A stretch of DNA of 5,922 nt from Nitrospirota bacterium (GTDB lineage: Bacteria; Nitrospirota; Nitrospiria; Nitrospirales; UBA8639), in NCBI GenBank assembly GCA_003228495.1, contig QIDY01000370.1, positions 1 through 5,922 on the forward strand, in the 5' to 3' direction. Positions 1 to 5,908 of the stretch are shown piece by piece. The first letter of the stretch is position 1. Each line of letters opens with the position of its first letter. The notes beneath the pieces were generated by a model, which was not told where the DNA came from, did not search any database, and worked only from the letters and a program-made list of their open reading frames with translations. The translations under genes and the position numbers were made by a program.

Positions 1-184
1 TCCCAAGGCCTACTTCCCCCGTCAACATCGTGAATCCACCACTGGCGATGCCAAATTGCAGGTGATTCAGGGCTTCCATGTGATGACTGCCCGGGAAAAA
101 GAAATCCGTATCCGGTGTCAGCCGGAAGGGAGGCTCGGTAAGCCCTAAGTCTTGATAACAGAGGCTCAGATCGAGTGTGGTCAT
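1..184 (-). CDS. mshM: ExeA/MshM-type AAA ATPase, N-terminus only (runs off the window)
   Basis: The first 61 codons of a gene continuing past the left edge. The N-terminus has the pattern typical of ExeA/GspA/MshM ATPases: a short start, a G-L-T-E-P-P-F motif, then L-T-P-D-T-D-F-F-F-P, S-H-H-M-E-A-L-N-H-L, and F-G-I-A-S-G-G-F-T-M-L-T-G-E-V-G-L-G, where the Walker A loop begins. The lysine of the P-loop would be the next codon and is not visible. Family members are cytoplasmic or inner-membrane ATPases, often with a peptidoglycan-binding C-terminus, that help place the secretin (ExeA with ExeD; MshM beside MshL). The ATG shares ATGA with the secretin stop codon. No Shine-Dalgarno sequence is visible upstream, so translation probably depends on coupling to the secretin frame. 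The upstream frameshift could therefore reduce its expression if it is real. Family assignment is confident; the mshM symbol rests on gene order. Confidence 0.85.
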   Translation of the reverse strand, partial: MTTLDLSLCYQDLGLTEPPFRLTPDTDFFFPGSHHMEALNHLQFGIASGGFTMLTGEVGLG

Positions 185-1766
185 AAGGAGGATTTCACAA
201 TCTTCGGAGAAATGAAAATGACCAATTCACTTTTGGTCTTTGCGGTATAGGTGCCGGAGAATAATCTTCCCAAGAATGGAATGTCTCCCAAAATCGGAAC
301 TTTACGTTCGGTTTCGGAGGAATTTTCCTGGATCAATCCTCCAATGATCACCATTTCTCCATCTCTCAGCCGGACGAGTCCGGAGGATTGTTTCACATCC
401 AAGACTGGGGCAGTGGCGGTGCCAAGAGGGGATTCCCGTATTTCACGCAACCGGGAAAGGATGGGAGTCACATCCAACATAATCCAGCCATCATCGGAAA
501 TTTGTGGCGTGACCGAGAGCACCAGGCCCACCGTAACAGACCTGGAATATTGCCCGTTCCGGCCGTGCCTTGTGCCACCGTAGATGTGAAGAAGGCTTCG
601 TCGGTGGCCACCTTGATAAGGGCTGGTTGATTGTTCAACGTGACAACGCGGGGTTGCGAGACAACGTGTAATTCTCCCTGTTCCTGCAAGGCTTCCAGGA
701 CGCCATCAAAACTACCGTCGGCAAACGAAATCGTGGTGGTCGCGGCTTTGGCGATGAATCCGCCGAATGGGGCTGTAATGATATTGGAGAGAGCAAAATT
801 GCCGGAAGTCCCATAGAAATTAATCTTGCTCCAATCAATGCCCAAGCTGTAATTGTCGTTCAAGTTCACTTCATAGATGCGGACTTCAATTTCCACTTGC
901 CGGTACAAAGCCTTATGCACGGTTTTGAGGAAGTGCTGGATTTGATCCACATGTTGATACCAATCGGTTATTTGAATCGTGCCGGACATGCGGTTGACGA
1001 CCAAGCGGCCGTCGTCGGACATAAGCGTGTGAAGCTGTTCTTCTAATTCTTCCCAGAATTTGATTTCGTCTTTTTGTTCCACGGTGATCTGTCCGTTACC
1101 TTGAGAGCCTCCTCCTCCCCCTCCCGTCGATCCACTCGATCCAGAATTGAGCTGTGCCCGGTTCTGAACACTGCCTCCTCGGACGAGCCGGATGTAATCC
1201 ACAGTCATCGTCCAGGTTTTGAATTTTTTGACCTGGATCAGATCTCCGTGATGTTCCCAATAGTATCCATGGGCCTCCAACAGAGCCGACATGGCCTGTT
1301 CCAGAGGCAAGTCGTGAACGTCCACAGTCACAGATCCTTTGATCTCTGGCCCGGTGACAATATTGAGTTGGTTGCTTCGGGCAAAAAGGGCTAACGCATC
1401 GATAAGCGGTAACTCTTGTGCGCGAAACGAATACAGCGGGCCTAATTCGGGGGTGGTGGGGGGAGCATTCTCCATAGTACTGCTAAGTAACATTCGATCT
1501 TCCAGGGAAAATGTGGCGTAGGGATGATTGATAGCCGTTTGGATGGCTTGTGGACCGGATGATGGAGCAGACAATGGCAGGGTATTAAAGGGCGTAGGCG
1601 GCATGTCCGGTTCTCGATCAGTCGTCGTGCAACCCCAGAGAGTCAATAGGCCGACAAAGGTAAAACCCATGATCGCAAATATGGAACAATGGGGGCGAGA
1701 ATGCAGAGACCTGTCCGTTTCTCTAAGCCCTAGGAGGTGTTGCTGCTGTGGTTGAGGACTTTCCAT
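181..1766 (-). pseudogene. mshL: MshL-type outer-membrane secretin, lipoprotein, interrupted by a frameshift
   Basis: Together the two frames encode about 528 residues of a secretin. Numbered from the ATG at 1766, the order is: an n-region of about 27 residues, a hydrophobic stretch ending L-T-L-W-G-C (lipobox, acylated Cys about 46), and a Pro/Ser-rich spacer. Next come an STN-like domain (about 111-180), a Gly/Ser linker (about 207-226, six consecutive Gly) and an N1-like repeat (about 233-287). The secretin core starts near R-Q-V-E-I-E-V-R-I-Y-E-V. The C-terminal piece has the family signature G-E-M-V-I-I-G-G-L, K-V-P-I-L-G-D-I-P-F-L-G-R-L-F and E-L-V-I-F-I-S-P-K-I-V. The first frame departs from homology after N-I-P (codon CCA at 543-545); the second resumes as R-S-V-T-V-G-L-V-L. 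One base is missing somewhere between about 543 and 582, in a loop that varies in the family. I chose ATG 1766, 16 nt past the previous stop, over a TTG at 1805 that overlaps the neighbour and an ATG at 1670 that removes the n-region. The role would be a multimeric pilus exit pore. It may be intact in the organism if the shift is a sequencing error. Confidence 0.9.
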
Positions 1767-1782
1767 AGTTTGAAAATTGTGA

Positions 1783-2310
1783 TTAGGATGTCGTGTTTGT
1801 TTCAAAGGTTAAGAATTGCTTCTTTCCATGACGTTTGAGCCAAACGCCTTTAAGCTGGATGGCGACGACCTGATAGCCCTCGATCATTTCCCCTTCATGC
1901 ACCACTCTGCGATTGATCACTGCGCTCCGTTGTCGAGCCTCGAGAGCCACGGCTTTCAGTGTCAGTCGATTTGTCAGGTTCTCGGGGTTCCTATGGGTAG
2001 GAGATACGGATATCGTGGATGGTTTTGAAGATGGTTTCGACCATTTGGCCACCGACATGGGTGCAAACGGATCTCGATCAGGGTTGTCGATCCATTGTGT
2101 GGCTTCGTCTTCATATGCTTGATGTGAAGTAATTTGGGCAACGGGATTCATCACTGCTGGTGATGGGTTGAACGCCATGGACGGTGTGGCCGATGAGTTC
2201 ATTGCCGGTTCTATGACGTTGCTATAGACGGCGATGCCTGCAATGAGGCACAGACCAATCATCACGAATGGATTTTTTAAAGTTCGGTGAAATCGATTTT
2301 CTTCATCCAT
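1783..2310 (-). CDS. MshK/PilP/GspC-like inner-membrane clamp protein
   Basis: A protein of 175 residues. A short cytoplasmic start is followed by one membrane segment (about 14-33, F-V-M-I-G-L-C-L-I-A-G-I-A-V-Y). A low-complexity Pro/Ser/Ala-rich periplasmic linker contains the R-D-P-F-A-P motif (79-84) seen in PilP/MshK/GspC proteins. A compact C-terminal domain (about 116-170) carries L-T-L-K-A-V-A-L-E, S-A-V-I-N-R-R-V-V-H-E-G-E and Y-Q-V-V-A-I-Q-L-K-G-V-W-L. This is the alternating hydrophobic pattern of the homology-region fold that contacts secretin N-domains. Its place directly before the secretin supports a role linking the inner-membrane complex to the pore. The ATG at 2310 overlaps the upstream gene by 34 nt and no strong ribosome binding site is visible. 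A later Met (17) would cut into the membrane segment. The fold call comes from pattern recognition, not alignment. Overall sequence similarity in this family is usually low. Confidence 0.78.
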   Translation of the reverse strand: MDEENRFHRTLKNPFVMIGLCLIAGIAVYSNVIEPAMNSSATPSMAFNPSPAVMNPVAQITSHQAYEDEATQWIDNPDRDPFAPMSVAKWSKPSSKPSTISVSPTHRNPENLTNRLTLKAVALEARQRSAVINRRVVHEGEMIEGYQVVAIQLKGVWLKRHGKKQFLTFETNTTS

Positions 2311-2864
2311 ACCGATAAACCCACTGTTAAATCTGTGGCTTTCTGCCCGTCACCCGTGACGGTGACCTCTTGAATGTCGATGCGTGGTCCAGACTGCTCG
2401 AGTGTTTGTAAGAACTGAAGGTACGCTCTGTACGCGCTACGCGTCCCGTGGGGAAGTACGTGGATTTCCATGGGGATCACCGTGAGCCCTTCGAGGGGTG
2501 CTGGGGTCTGCTGGGTCTTCAAAATGCGGTATTGCATATTGAGGCCCCACTGTTTCCCCTGTTGTTGGAGTCCCTGAGCCCATTGTGCGAGGTGCGGGAA
2601 GTTCTGAATCAATAACTGATCTGCATATTCGAGATCCACCTCGAGTGATTTCGGGTTGGCTTCAAGGTATTGAGAACGAAGTTGTGAAACTTCCTGTTCC
2701 AATGCGATTGTCGCTTGAATCTGATCTTTGCTGTCCTGAATGCGCAAGAATTTGTCCGCGCTCACCCAGATGACCGATGTGACACTGCCAAGGAGCAAGA
2801 GGGTCACGCCGATGGTTTTCATTTGTTGACGATCAGGCATCTTGATCCAGGTCATCCGGTTCAT
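2277..2864 (-). CDS. MshJ/PilO-like (GspM-type) inner-membrane alignment protein
   Basis: A protein of 195 residues from the ATG at 2864. The open frame extends upstream to a TTG at 2957, but that would overlap the previous gene by about 97 nt. ATG 2864 forms an ATGA overlap with the previous stop and has AAAGG 9 nt upstream. Layout: a basic start, one membrane segment (about 16-35, I-G-V-T-L-L-L-L-G-S-V-T), then a predicted coiled coil (about 40-70, rich in Q, E, L and K). A globular periplasmic part follows (about 80-195), with I-P-M-E-I-H-V-L-P-H-G-T-R-S-A-Y-R-A-Y-L-Q-F-L-Q-T-L-E, typical of the beta strand plus helix of the ferredoxin-like PilO/GspM fold. The position between the PilN-containing protein and the PilP-like gene is that of PilO and MshJ. 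The product would pair with the periplasmic half of the upstream protein in the inner membrane. Assignment depends on architecture plus order; residue identity in the family is low. Confidence 0.8.
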   Translation of the reverse strand: MNRMTWIKMPDRQQMKTIGVTLLLLGSVTSVIWVSADKFLRIQDSKDQIQATIALEQEVSQLRSQYLEANPKSLEVDLEYADQLLIQNFPHLAQWAQGLQQQGKQWGLNMQYRILKTQQTPAPLEGLTVIPMEIHVLPHGTRSAYRAYLQFLQTLEQSGPRIDIQEVTVTGDGQKATDLTVGLSVWMKKIDFTEL

Positions 2865-4351
2865 GCGATGTTGCCTTTCATCGTGAATCGATAGCGTTGG
2901 CCTGCCGTTTTTTGCATGGATGAAGTGGCGGTCTGTGTGAGGAGCTGATCTCGCCAATCTTTATGAACCGTCACATGGTAAGGCCCGTCTGCCAACTGTT
3001 GGACAAATTCCTCTAAAAGCAAAAGGGTCTCGGACAAATTTGTGGAGGTGTTTCCGGTTAGCTCTAAATCCCAGTTGGCATTCCTTCGTTTGAGCGAGAC
3101 CTTAAAGAGAATCGTCTGCGGCGGGAGGATTGTCCCTAGATAGCTTAAAAATGGGCCTTCGAGGGAAGGTGTTTTGGCATTGGTAATGGTCCGCACCCAT
3201 TGCTGCTTGTTGTGTAGAGCGACCAGTCGACCGTTCCAGTCCTGTTGATCTTGTTGAAAAGACTGAACCTGGTTTGTCATCGCCTGGACGCTGTCCCGAT
3301 TCTTGGAAAAATAGCCTTCAATCAATCCTGCGGTGCCCACGCCGAAAATAAGCAATCCGGCAATCGTAGCTGCGACAGTGTGAGTAAACAAATTTCGCAA
3401 AGGCGCTCGAAGTACATGCGACGGGGTGAAATTATTGGCAAGGTTGATGGGGAGCGTGGCTCCTACCCACAACCAGTATTTCCAATCAGGATTGACCGGA
3501 CAGGGTAATATAGGTGTTGACACATGAGGTTGAACCTCCTCTAAGGTCAATCGTTCTTCTTCACCTAAAAACCAAATGTGAGGAATAGTAAGGTTGAGTT
3601 GTTGAATAATGAACATAATGGTCCGATTGACTTCTGTGCCGATCCGCTCTCCTAGAGGGACCCAATCTTGCGCGGGGGCTAGATGCCGGATGAGGAATGG
3701 GGTGCCATCTTCTCCCCCGGCGACAAACATCACCTTGCCTTCAAACATGCTGATAAGAACGGTGGCTTCACCAGGTTCCACCGGCAAGGTGCTCAGTTGA
3801 CTTTCTGAAAAGGCGGAGAGTGAGGCAAGCTGTTGAAGATGTAAGCCCAGATCCTCACAAATCTGAATAAGGTCATCGATTAGACTTTGTGGCCAAATCT
3901 CGAGGTGGACGCTCTGTTTGCCCCTCGCTTGCATTCCGAGACGATAGCGCCAGGCGGCTGGGCCTTCCCAGGTTTTTGCTTGTTGCGCTTTGCGTTCAAG
4001 AATGGTGAGCAGGTCTGTGAGGGGCATAGCCGGGAGTTGAAGCGTAAGGGTAATACATCGTTGGTCTTCTACTAACACGGCAATGTGAGTACCTGGATAT
4101 TGCGTATGGTGGATGGCATCGGAAATCGCTTGGCGTAGAGCCTCCGATTTCATAATGACTCCGGGCCTTTCCCAACTCCGGTGAATAGAATCGTTTATGA
4201 TGGACATGGCTTTAAACCGACCATTGATAAGGCTCATACTCAAAACAGTGAGTCCTTTTGGCAAGAACGTCTTTTGAAATAGATCAGAAAGGCTCAAGAT
4301 TGTTGGGCGGAAGCCTTGCTTTGAAGAGATCGTCGTAAATGATAAAGGCAT
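2861..4351 (-). CDS. MshI-like PilM-PilN fusion (GspL-type architecture)
   Basis: A protein of 496 residues. The cytoplasmic part (about 1-320) has an actin-like PilM/GspL flavour: V-L-S-M-S-L-I-N-G-R-F-K near 36-47, a duplicated beta-rich pattern, and E-A-T-V-L-I-S-M-F-E-G-K-V-M-F-V at 195-210. A helix, I-G-T-E-V-N-R-T-I-M-F-I-I-Q-Q-L (237-252), precedes I-W-F-L-G-E-E-E. One membrane segment follows (about 325-347, V-A-A-T-I-A-G-L-L-I-F-G-V-G). A coiled coil runs about 350-385, and a PilN-like ferredoxin-fold domain about 398-495 has L-P-P-Q-T-I-L-F-K-V-S-L and W-D-L-E-L-T-G-N-T. In Pseudomonas-type systems these halves are separate proteins (PilM, PilN), while GspL combines them in one chain. 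Known MshI proteins vary in length. The gene lies 15 nt after the prepilin stop and its own stop overlaps the next start. ATG 4351 is the first start after the prepilin; a weak AGGA lies about 13 nt upstream. No clear nucleotide-binding motif could be confirmed by eye. Confidence 0.8.
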   Translation of the reverse strand: MPLSFTTISSKQGFRPTILSLSDLFQKTFLPKGLTVLSMSLINGRFKAMSIINDSIHRSWERPGVIMKSEALRQAISDAIHHTQYPGTHIAVLVEDQRCITLTLQLPAMPLTDLLTILERKAQQAKTWEGPAAWRYRLGMQARGKQSVHLEIWPQSLIDDLIQICEDLGLHLQQLASLSAFSESQLSTLPVEPGEATVLISMFEGKVMFVAGGEDGTPFLIRHLAPAQDWVPLGERIGTEVNRTIMFIIQQLNLTIPHIWFLGEEERLTLEEVQPHVSTPILPCPVNPDWKYWLWVGATLPINLANNFTPSHVLRAPLRNLFTHTVAATIAGLLIFGVGTAGLIEGYFSKNRDSVQAMTNQVQSFQQDQQDWNGRLVALHNKQQWVRTITNAKTPSLEGPFLSYLGTILPPQTILFKVSLKRRNANWDLELTGNTSTNLSETLLLLEEFVQQLADGPYHVTVHKDWRDQLLTQTATSSMQKTAGQRYRFTMKGNIA

Positions 4352-4366
4352 CGTTTGATTGATTTC

Positions 4367-5185
4367 CTATGGGGCATAACACCCGCTACTAATCACTCGC
4401 CATTGGGATCCGCTTGCACAATCCGGATCAAATTGATACCCGGCTTCCCCGGTCATCGTGAATTGTGTTTCGGCGCCCCCGATGGCAAACGGGTCGGCTT
4501 CGTCTAACTCAACCGTCGTCCCGGTCAGGTGATGACGAGTATGCAAGGCCAGTGTGCCTCCACTGGAATCGGTGGCAGTTCCATCGATGGCGTAGCTGCC
4601 GCCGGCCCCATCGGCAGAGAGACTCAGCAGATGCAACAGATGACCAACGTGCCCACGATGGATTTTGACATCCGGCAATCCGGTTTCGTCGAAGTTCCAG
4701 ACTAGGTTGAATAAGGCATCAGTGTTGATATTCAGGTTGCGGTCTTGCGTTAAATCGCTAATGAGCAAAAAACGGGCATCTGCCAGTGCGGCGGGATCTA
4801 ACCCAGCCGCGTTGGTAAATCCACTAATATTCGGTTGGACGAAGTAATACCGAGGAAACCCGTTGGCGTTGTTAGTGAGTTGTCCAGAGGAGATCGGCAC
4901 ATAGTTCGGACTCAGGACCGCCAGATTCGCTGGGAAAGACTTGGTTTGTCGGAGATACAATTCAATCCCTTGGGCGATATTCGCCAGTTGTTGATCTTCG
5001 GCATCCCGTCTGGCGCTTCGTAGTTGATTGATGAGGTTGGGAGTAATGAAGCTGGCAAGAATCGCTAAAATGGCCATGACACCGATTAATTCCACAAGCG
5101 TGAAACCGGGGGAAGACGTGAGGCGTGAGACGTGAGGCGTGGGAGGATCCGTACCTGCCTGTGCTAGTACAATTACCCTTCGCAT
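4367..5185 (-). CDS. Type IV prepilin (MSHA/type II pseudopilin-like)
   Basis: A prepilin of 272 residues from ATG 5185. The cleavage site is unmistakable: S-S-P-G, then F-T-L-V-E-L-I-G-V-M-A-I-L-A-I-L-A-S-F, with Phe +1 and the conserved Glu +5. The leader is 27 residues. The mature chain of about 245 residues has the N-terminal helix, with L-R-S-A-R-R-D-A-E-D-Q-Q-L-A-N-I-A-Q-G as its amphipathic half, then a beta-rich head. Its only two cysteines sit near the C-terminus (mature about 229 and 242), enclosing a 12-residue loop, as expected for the disulfide loop of pilins. The frame stays open upstream, with possible starts at 5224, 5260 and a TTG at 5332; these give leaders of 40 or more residues, so I prefer 5185, which has AGGG 5 nt upstream. 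Leader codons 14-24 or so come from a heptamer repeat. It may be the main pilin or a minor pilin of the locus; a peptidase to process it is not in the window. Confidence 0.85.
   Translation of the reverse strand: MRRVIVLAQAGTDPPTPHVSRLTSSPGFTLVELIGVMAILAILASFITPNLINQLRSARRDAEDQQLANIAQGIELYLRQTKSFPANLAVLSPNYVPISSGQLTNNANGFPRYYFVQPNISGFTNAAGLDPAALADARFLLISDLTQDRNLNINTDALFNLVWNFDETGLPDVKIHRGHVGHLLHLLSLSADGAGGSYAIDGTATDSSGGTLALHTRHHLTGTTVELDEADPFAIGGAETQFTMTGEAGYQFDPDCASGSQWRVISSGCYAP
5115..5142 (+). repeat. Four tandem heptamers inside the prepilin leader
   Basis: The units are GACGTGA, GGCGTGA, GACGTGA and GGCGTGG, giving two perfect 13-nt copies (5115-5127 and 5129-5141) 14 nt apart. The array is translated on the minus strand as part of the prepilin leader (T-P-H-V-S-R-L-T-S). 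Seven is not a multiple of three, so gain or loss of one unit would shift the leader frame, and three units would preserve it. Confidence 0.9.
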
Positions 5186-5361
5186 TACAGCCCTGGTTGC
5201 CCTGACTCCGGATTTGTCGAACATTTCTCTACGCTCTCTATGTGGCTCTAGCCACAACATTCGCAAATTTCTGGTCCTGGCAAATATTGCCGGGTATACC
5301 TCTCCTTCATCTGTCGGAGAATCACCAGCCAATCTTAATTGGGAGCAATGAAAAGGAAGAA

Positions 5362-5410
5362 GTGAGGAGTGAGGCGAAAAAAGTGAGACGAGGGAAGGGA
5401 GGAGTGAAAA
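5362..5410 (+). repeat. Degenerate heptamer array, GTGAGGC type
   Basis: Seven consecutive 7-nt units can be read: GTGAGGA, GTGAGGC, GAAAAAA, GTGAGAC, GAGGGAA, GGGAGGA and GTGAAAA. The phase is kept throughout although the units diverge. The unit resembles those in the prepilin leader and at 5482-5509. Confidence 0.7.
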
Positions 5411-5428
5411 GGAAATCCTCTGGTTGTC

Positions 5429-5452
5429 ATCCTCGTGGTATTCGGCGAGGAT
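5429..5452. repeat. Hairpin: 7-bp perfect stem with 10-nt loop
   Basis: ATCCTCG (5429-5435) pairs with CGAGGAT (5446-5452). The surrounding bases (TGTC before, CCATCTTCT after) resemble the dispersed palindromes of the type GTCATTCCCGC...GCGGGAATCC found across many genomes. No T-run follows on either strand, so it is not a Rho-independent terminator by the usual criteria. Confidence 0.6.
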
Positions 5453-5480
5453 CCATCTTCTCTTCGGGCAGGACCAGGAT

Positions 5481-5540
5481 CGTGAGGCGTTAGGAGTAAG
5501 GTGAAAAAATCTACAGTCGGTTTACGCTTGACGCCTCACG
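5481..5540. repeat. Inverted repeat made of GTGAGGC heptamers
   Basis: CGTGAGGCGT (5481-5490) and ACGCCTCACG (5531-5540) are a perfect 10-bp inverted pair 40 nt apart. Similarity continues inward at lower identity for about 9 more bases. The left arm continues as heptamers GTGAGGC, GTTAGGA, GTAAGGT, GAAAAAA, closely matching the phase and A-run of the 5362-5410 array. Confidence 0.75.
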
Positions 5541-5541
5541 G

Positions 5542-5563
5542 CTTTTCTCTATCTTTTCTCTAT
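5542..5563 (+). repeat. Perfect 11-bp tandem duplication
   Basis: CTTTTCTCTAT occurs twice without a gap (5542-5552 and 5553-5563). The second copy overlaps the stop codon of the PIN remnant read on the minus strand. Confidence 0.85.
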
Positions 5564-5691
5564 TTTGAAAGAGATGCGGGTGACAGTAGGAAAGGGTTGA
5601 TAACCTGCACATCATCAAATTGTTGGTCATATTGCAGGTCTTCTGTGAGGAGATACCGACAGTTCCCTGCCTGAGCAGCAGAGACGATCAG
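5560..5691 (-). pseudogene. C-terminal remnant of a PIN-domain (VapC-type) toxin
   Basis: About 43 codons ending at TAG (5560-5562) match the end of PIN-domain proteins. L-I-V-S-A-A-Q-A-G-N-C comes first, then Y-L-L-T-E-D-L-Q-Y-D-Q-Q-F and V-Q-V-I-N-P-F. This corresponds to the family pattern D-A-L-I-V-A-A-A ... L-L-S-E-D-L-Q-x-G-Q-x-F-x-G-L-x-V-x-N-P-F. Intact proteins are about 130 residues and act as ribonucleases with four acidic residues. Here the acidic residue that should precede L-I-V is already lost and a stop lies four codons upstream (5701-5703). The break coincides with the inverted repeat starting at 5697. No start codon or N-terminal half is visible, so the fragment cannot be functional. 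It lies upstream of the pilus genes on the same strand, so its own promoter, if any remains, could read into them. Confidence 0.7.
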
Positions 5692-5696
5692 GAATA

Positions 5697-5892
5697 AGGG
5701 TCAGGCCTAGATCTATAGCCTGCTTCTCTGCCCCTTGTTCCGATCACACACTATGCCCACGGTTGGTAAAATGTCTGCTGAAAATTCCTGTCATCTGGTG
5801 AGAGCATATTCGCCGGTCGCATAGGCCGACATCATTGCCTCATTAGGGGTATCATGCGTGTTGACGATTGCATGAATTCTAGACCTGACCCT
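5697..5892. mobile_element. Possible small non-autonomous element or REP-like pair bounded by 15-bp inverted repeats
   Basis: AGGGTCAGGCCTAGA (5697-5711) and the reverse complement of 5878-5892 (AGGGTCAGGTCTAGA) match at 14 of 15 positions, bounding 196 bp. The outer motif ATTCTAGACCTGACCC resembles dispersed sequences I recall beside REP-associated tyrosine transposases; that link is from memory, not demonstrated. No flanking target duplication is evident and no transposase is present. Inside is only an antitoxin-like scrap (about 5791-5862) and otherwise nothing I recognise. Confidence 0.45.
5791..5862 (-). pseudogene. Possible antitoxin-like scrap
   Basis: The minus-strand reading H-D-T-P-N-E-A-M-M-S-A-Y-A-T-G-E-Y before a TGA at 5791-5793 recalls the I-P-N-A-E-T-x-A-A-M-x-E-A-x-A-G segment of RelB/DinJ-type antitoxins. 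It has no start codon, and it ends where a functional protein would continue. A toxin-antitoxin pair decayed by deletion would explain it together with the PIN remnant about 100 bp downstream. This is a short weak resemblance and could be chance. Confidence 0.2.
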
Positions 5893-5908
5893 AACCCCCC
5901 CCTAACCC
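5889..5908 (-). other. Potential G-quadruplex tract
   Basis: The plus strand reads CCCTAA, eight C, TAACCC; the minus strand is therefore GGGTTA, eight G, TTAGGG. Four G-runs of at least three with TTA loops fit the usual quadruplex pattern. It overlaps the outer edge of the right inverted repeat. Confidence 0.6.

Larger units (their letters stand above)
5186..5559. other. Repeat-rich region upstream of the prepilin, no convincing gene
   Basis: About 370 bases between the chosen prepilin start and the PIN remnant. Open frames exist on both strands, but none has recognisable protein content, and the prepilin frame simply remains open here. The stretch contains purine-rich heptamer repeats, a hairpin, an inverted repeat and an 11-bp tandem duplication, listed separately. 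The operon promoter should lie here. I looked for sigma-70 and sigma-54 patterns on the minus strand and saw none convincing. Confidence 0.6.

Noticed and set aside
540..582. Programmed -1 frameshifting in the secretin
   Set aside because: No slippery heptamer of the X-XXY-YYZ type is visible in the shift window, and secretins are not known to need frameshifting.
251..583. Plus-strand open frame of about 110 codons opposite the secretin
   Set aside because: Lies wholly antisense to strong secretin motifs and its translation shows no recognisable domain.
1767..1805. TTG start at 1805 for the secretin
   Set aside because: It overlaps the upstream gene by 23 nt and adds 13 residues with no function; ATG 1766 keeps the signal peptide and clears the previous stop.
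2865..2957. TTG start at 2957 for the PilO-like gene
   Set aside because: It would overlap the PilM-PilN gene by about 97 nt; the ATGA overlap at 2861-2864 with AAAGG upstream is far more natural.
5186..5332. Longer prepilin from TTG 5332
   Set aside because: It gives a leader of 76 residues, well beyond normal prepilin leaders, and the extra part shows no recognisable domain.
5242..5493. Plus-strand open frame of about 83 codons over the repeat region
   Set aside because: Its Lys/Arg/Gly-rich content is simply the translation of the purine-rich heptamers, with no family resemblance.
5115..5541. CRISPR array
   Set aside because: Repeats are 7 nt and contiguous, with no regular unique spacers and no cas gene nearby.
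5186..5559. Sigma-54 or sigma-70 promoter for the operon
   Set aside because: No TGGCAC-N5-TTGC pattern and no well-spaced -35/-10 pair found on the minus strand; a promoter is expected but cannot be pinned down by eye.
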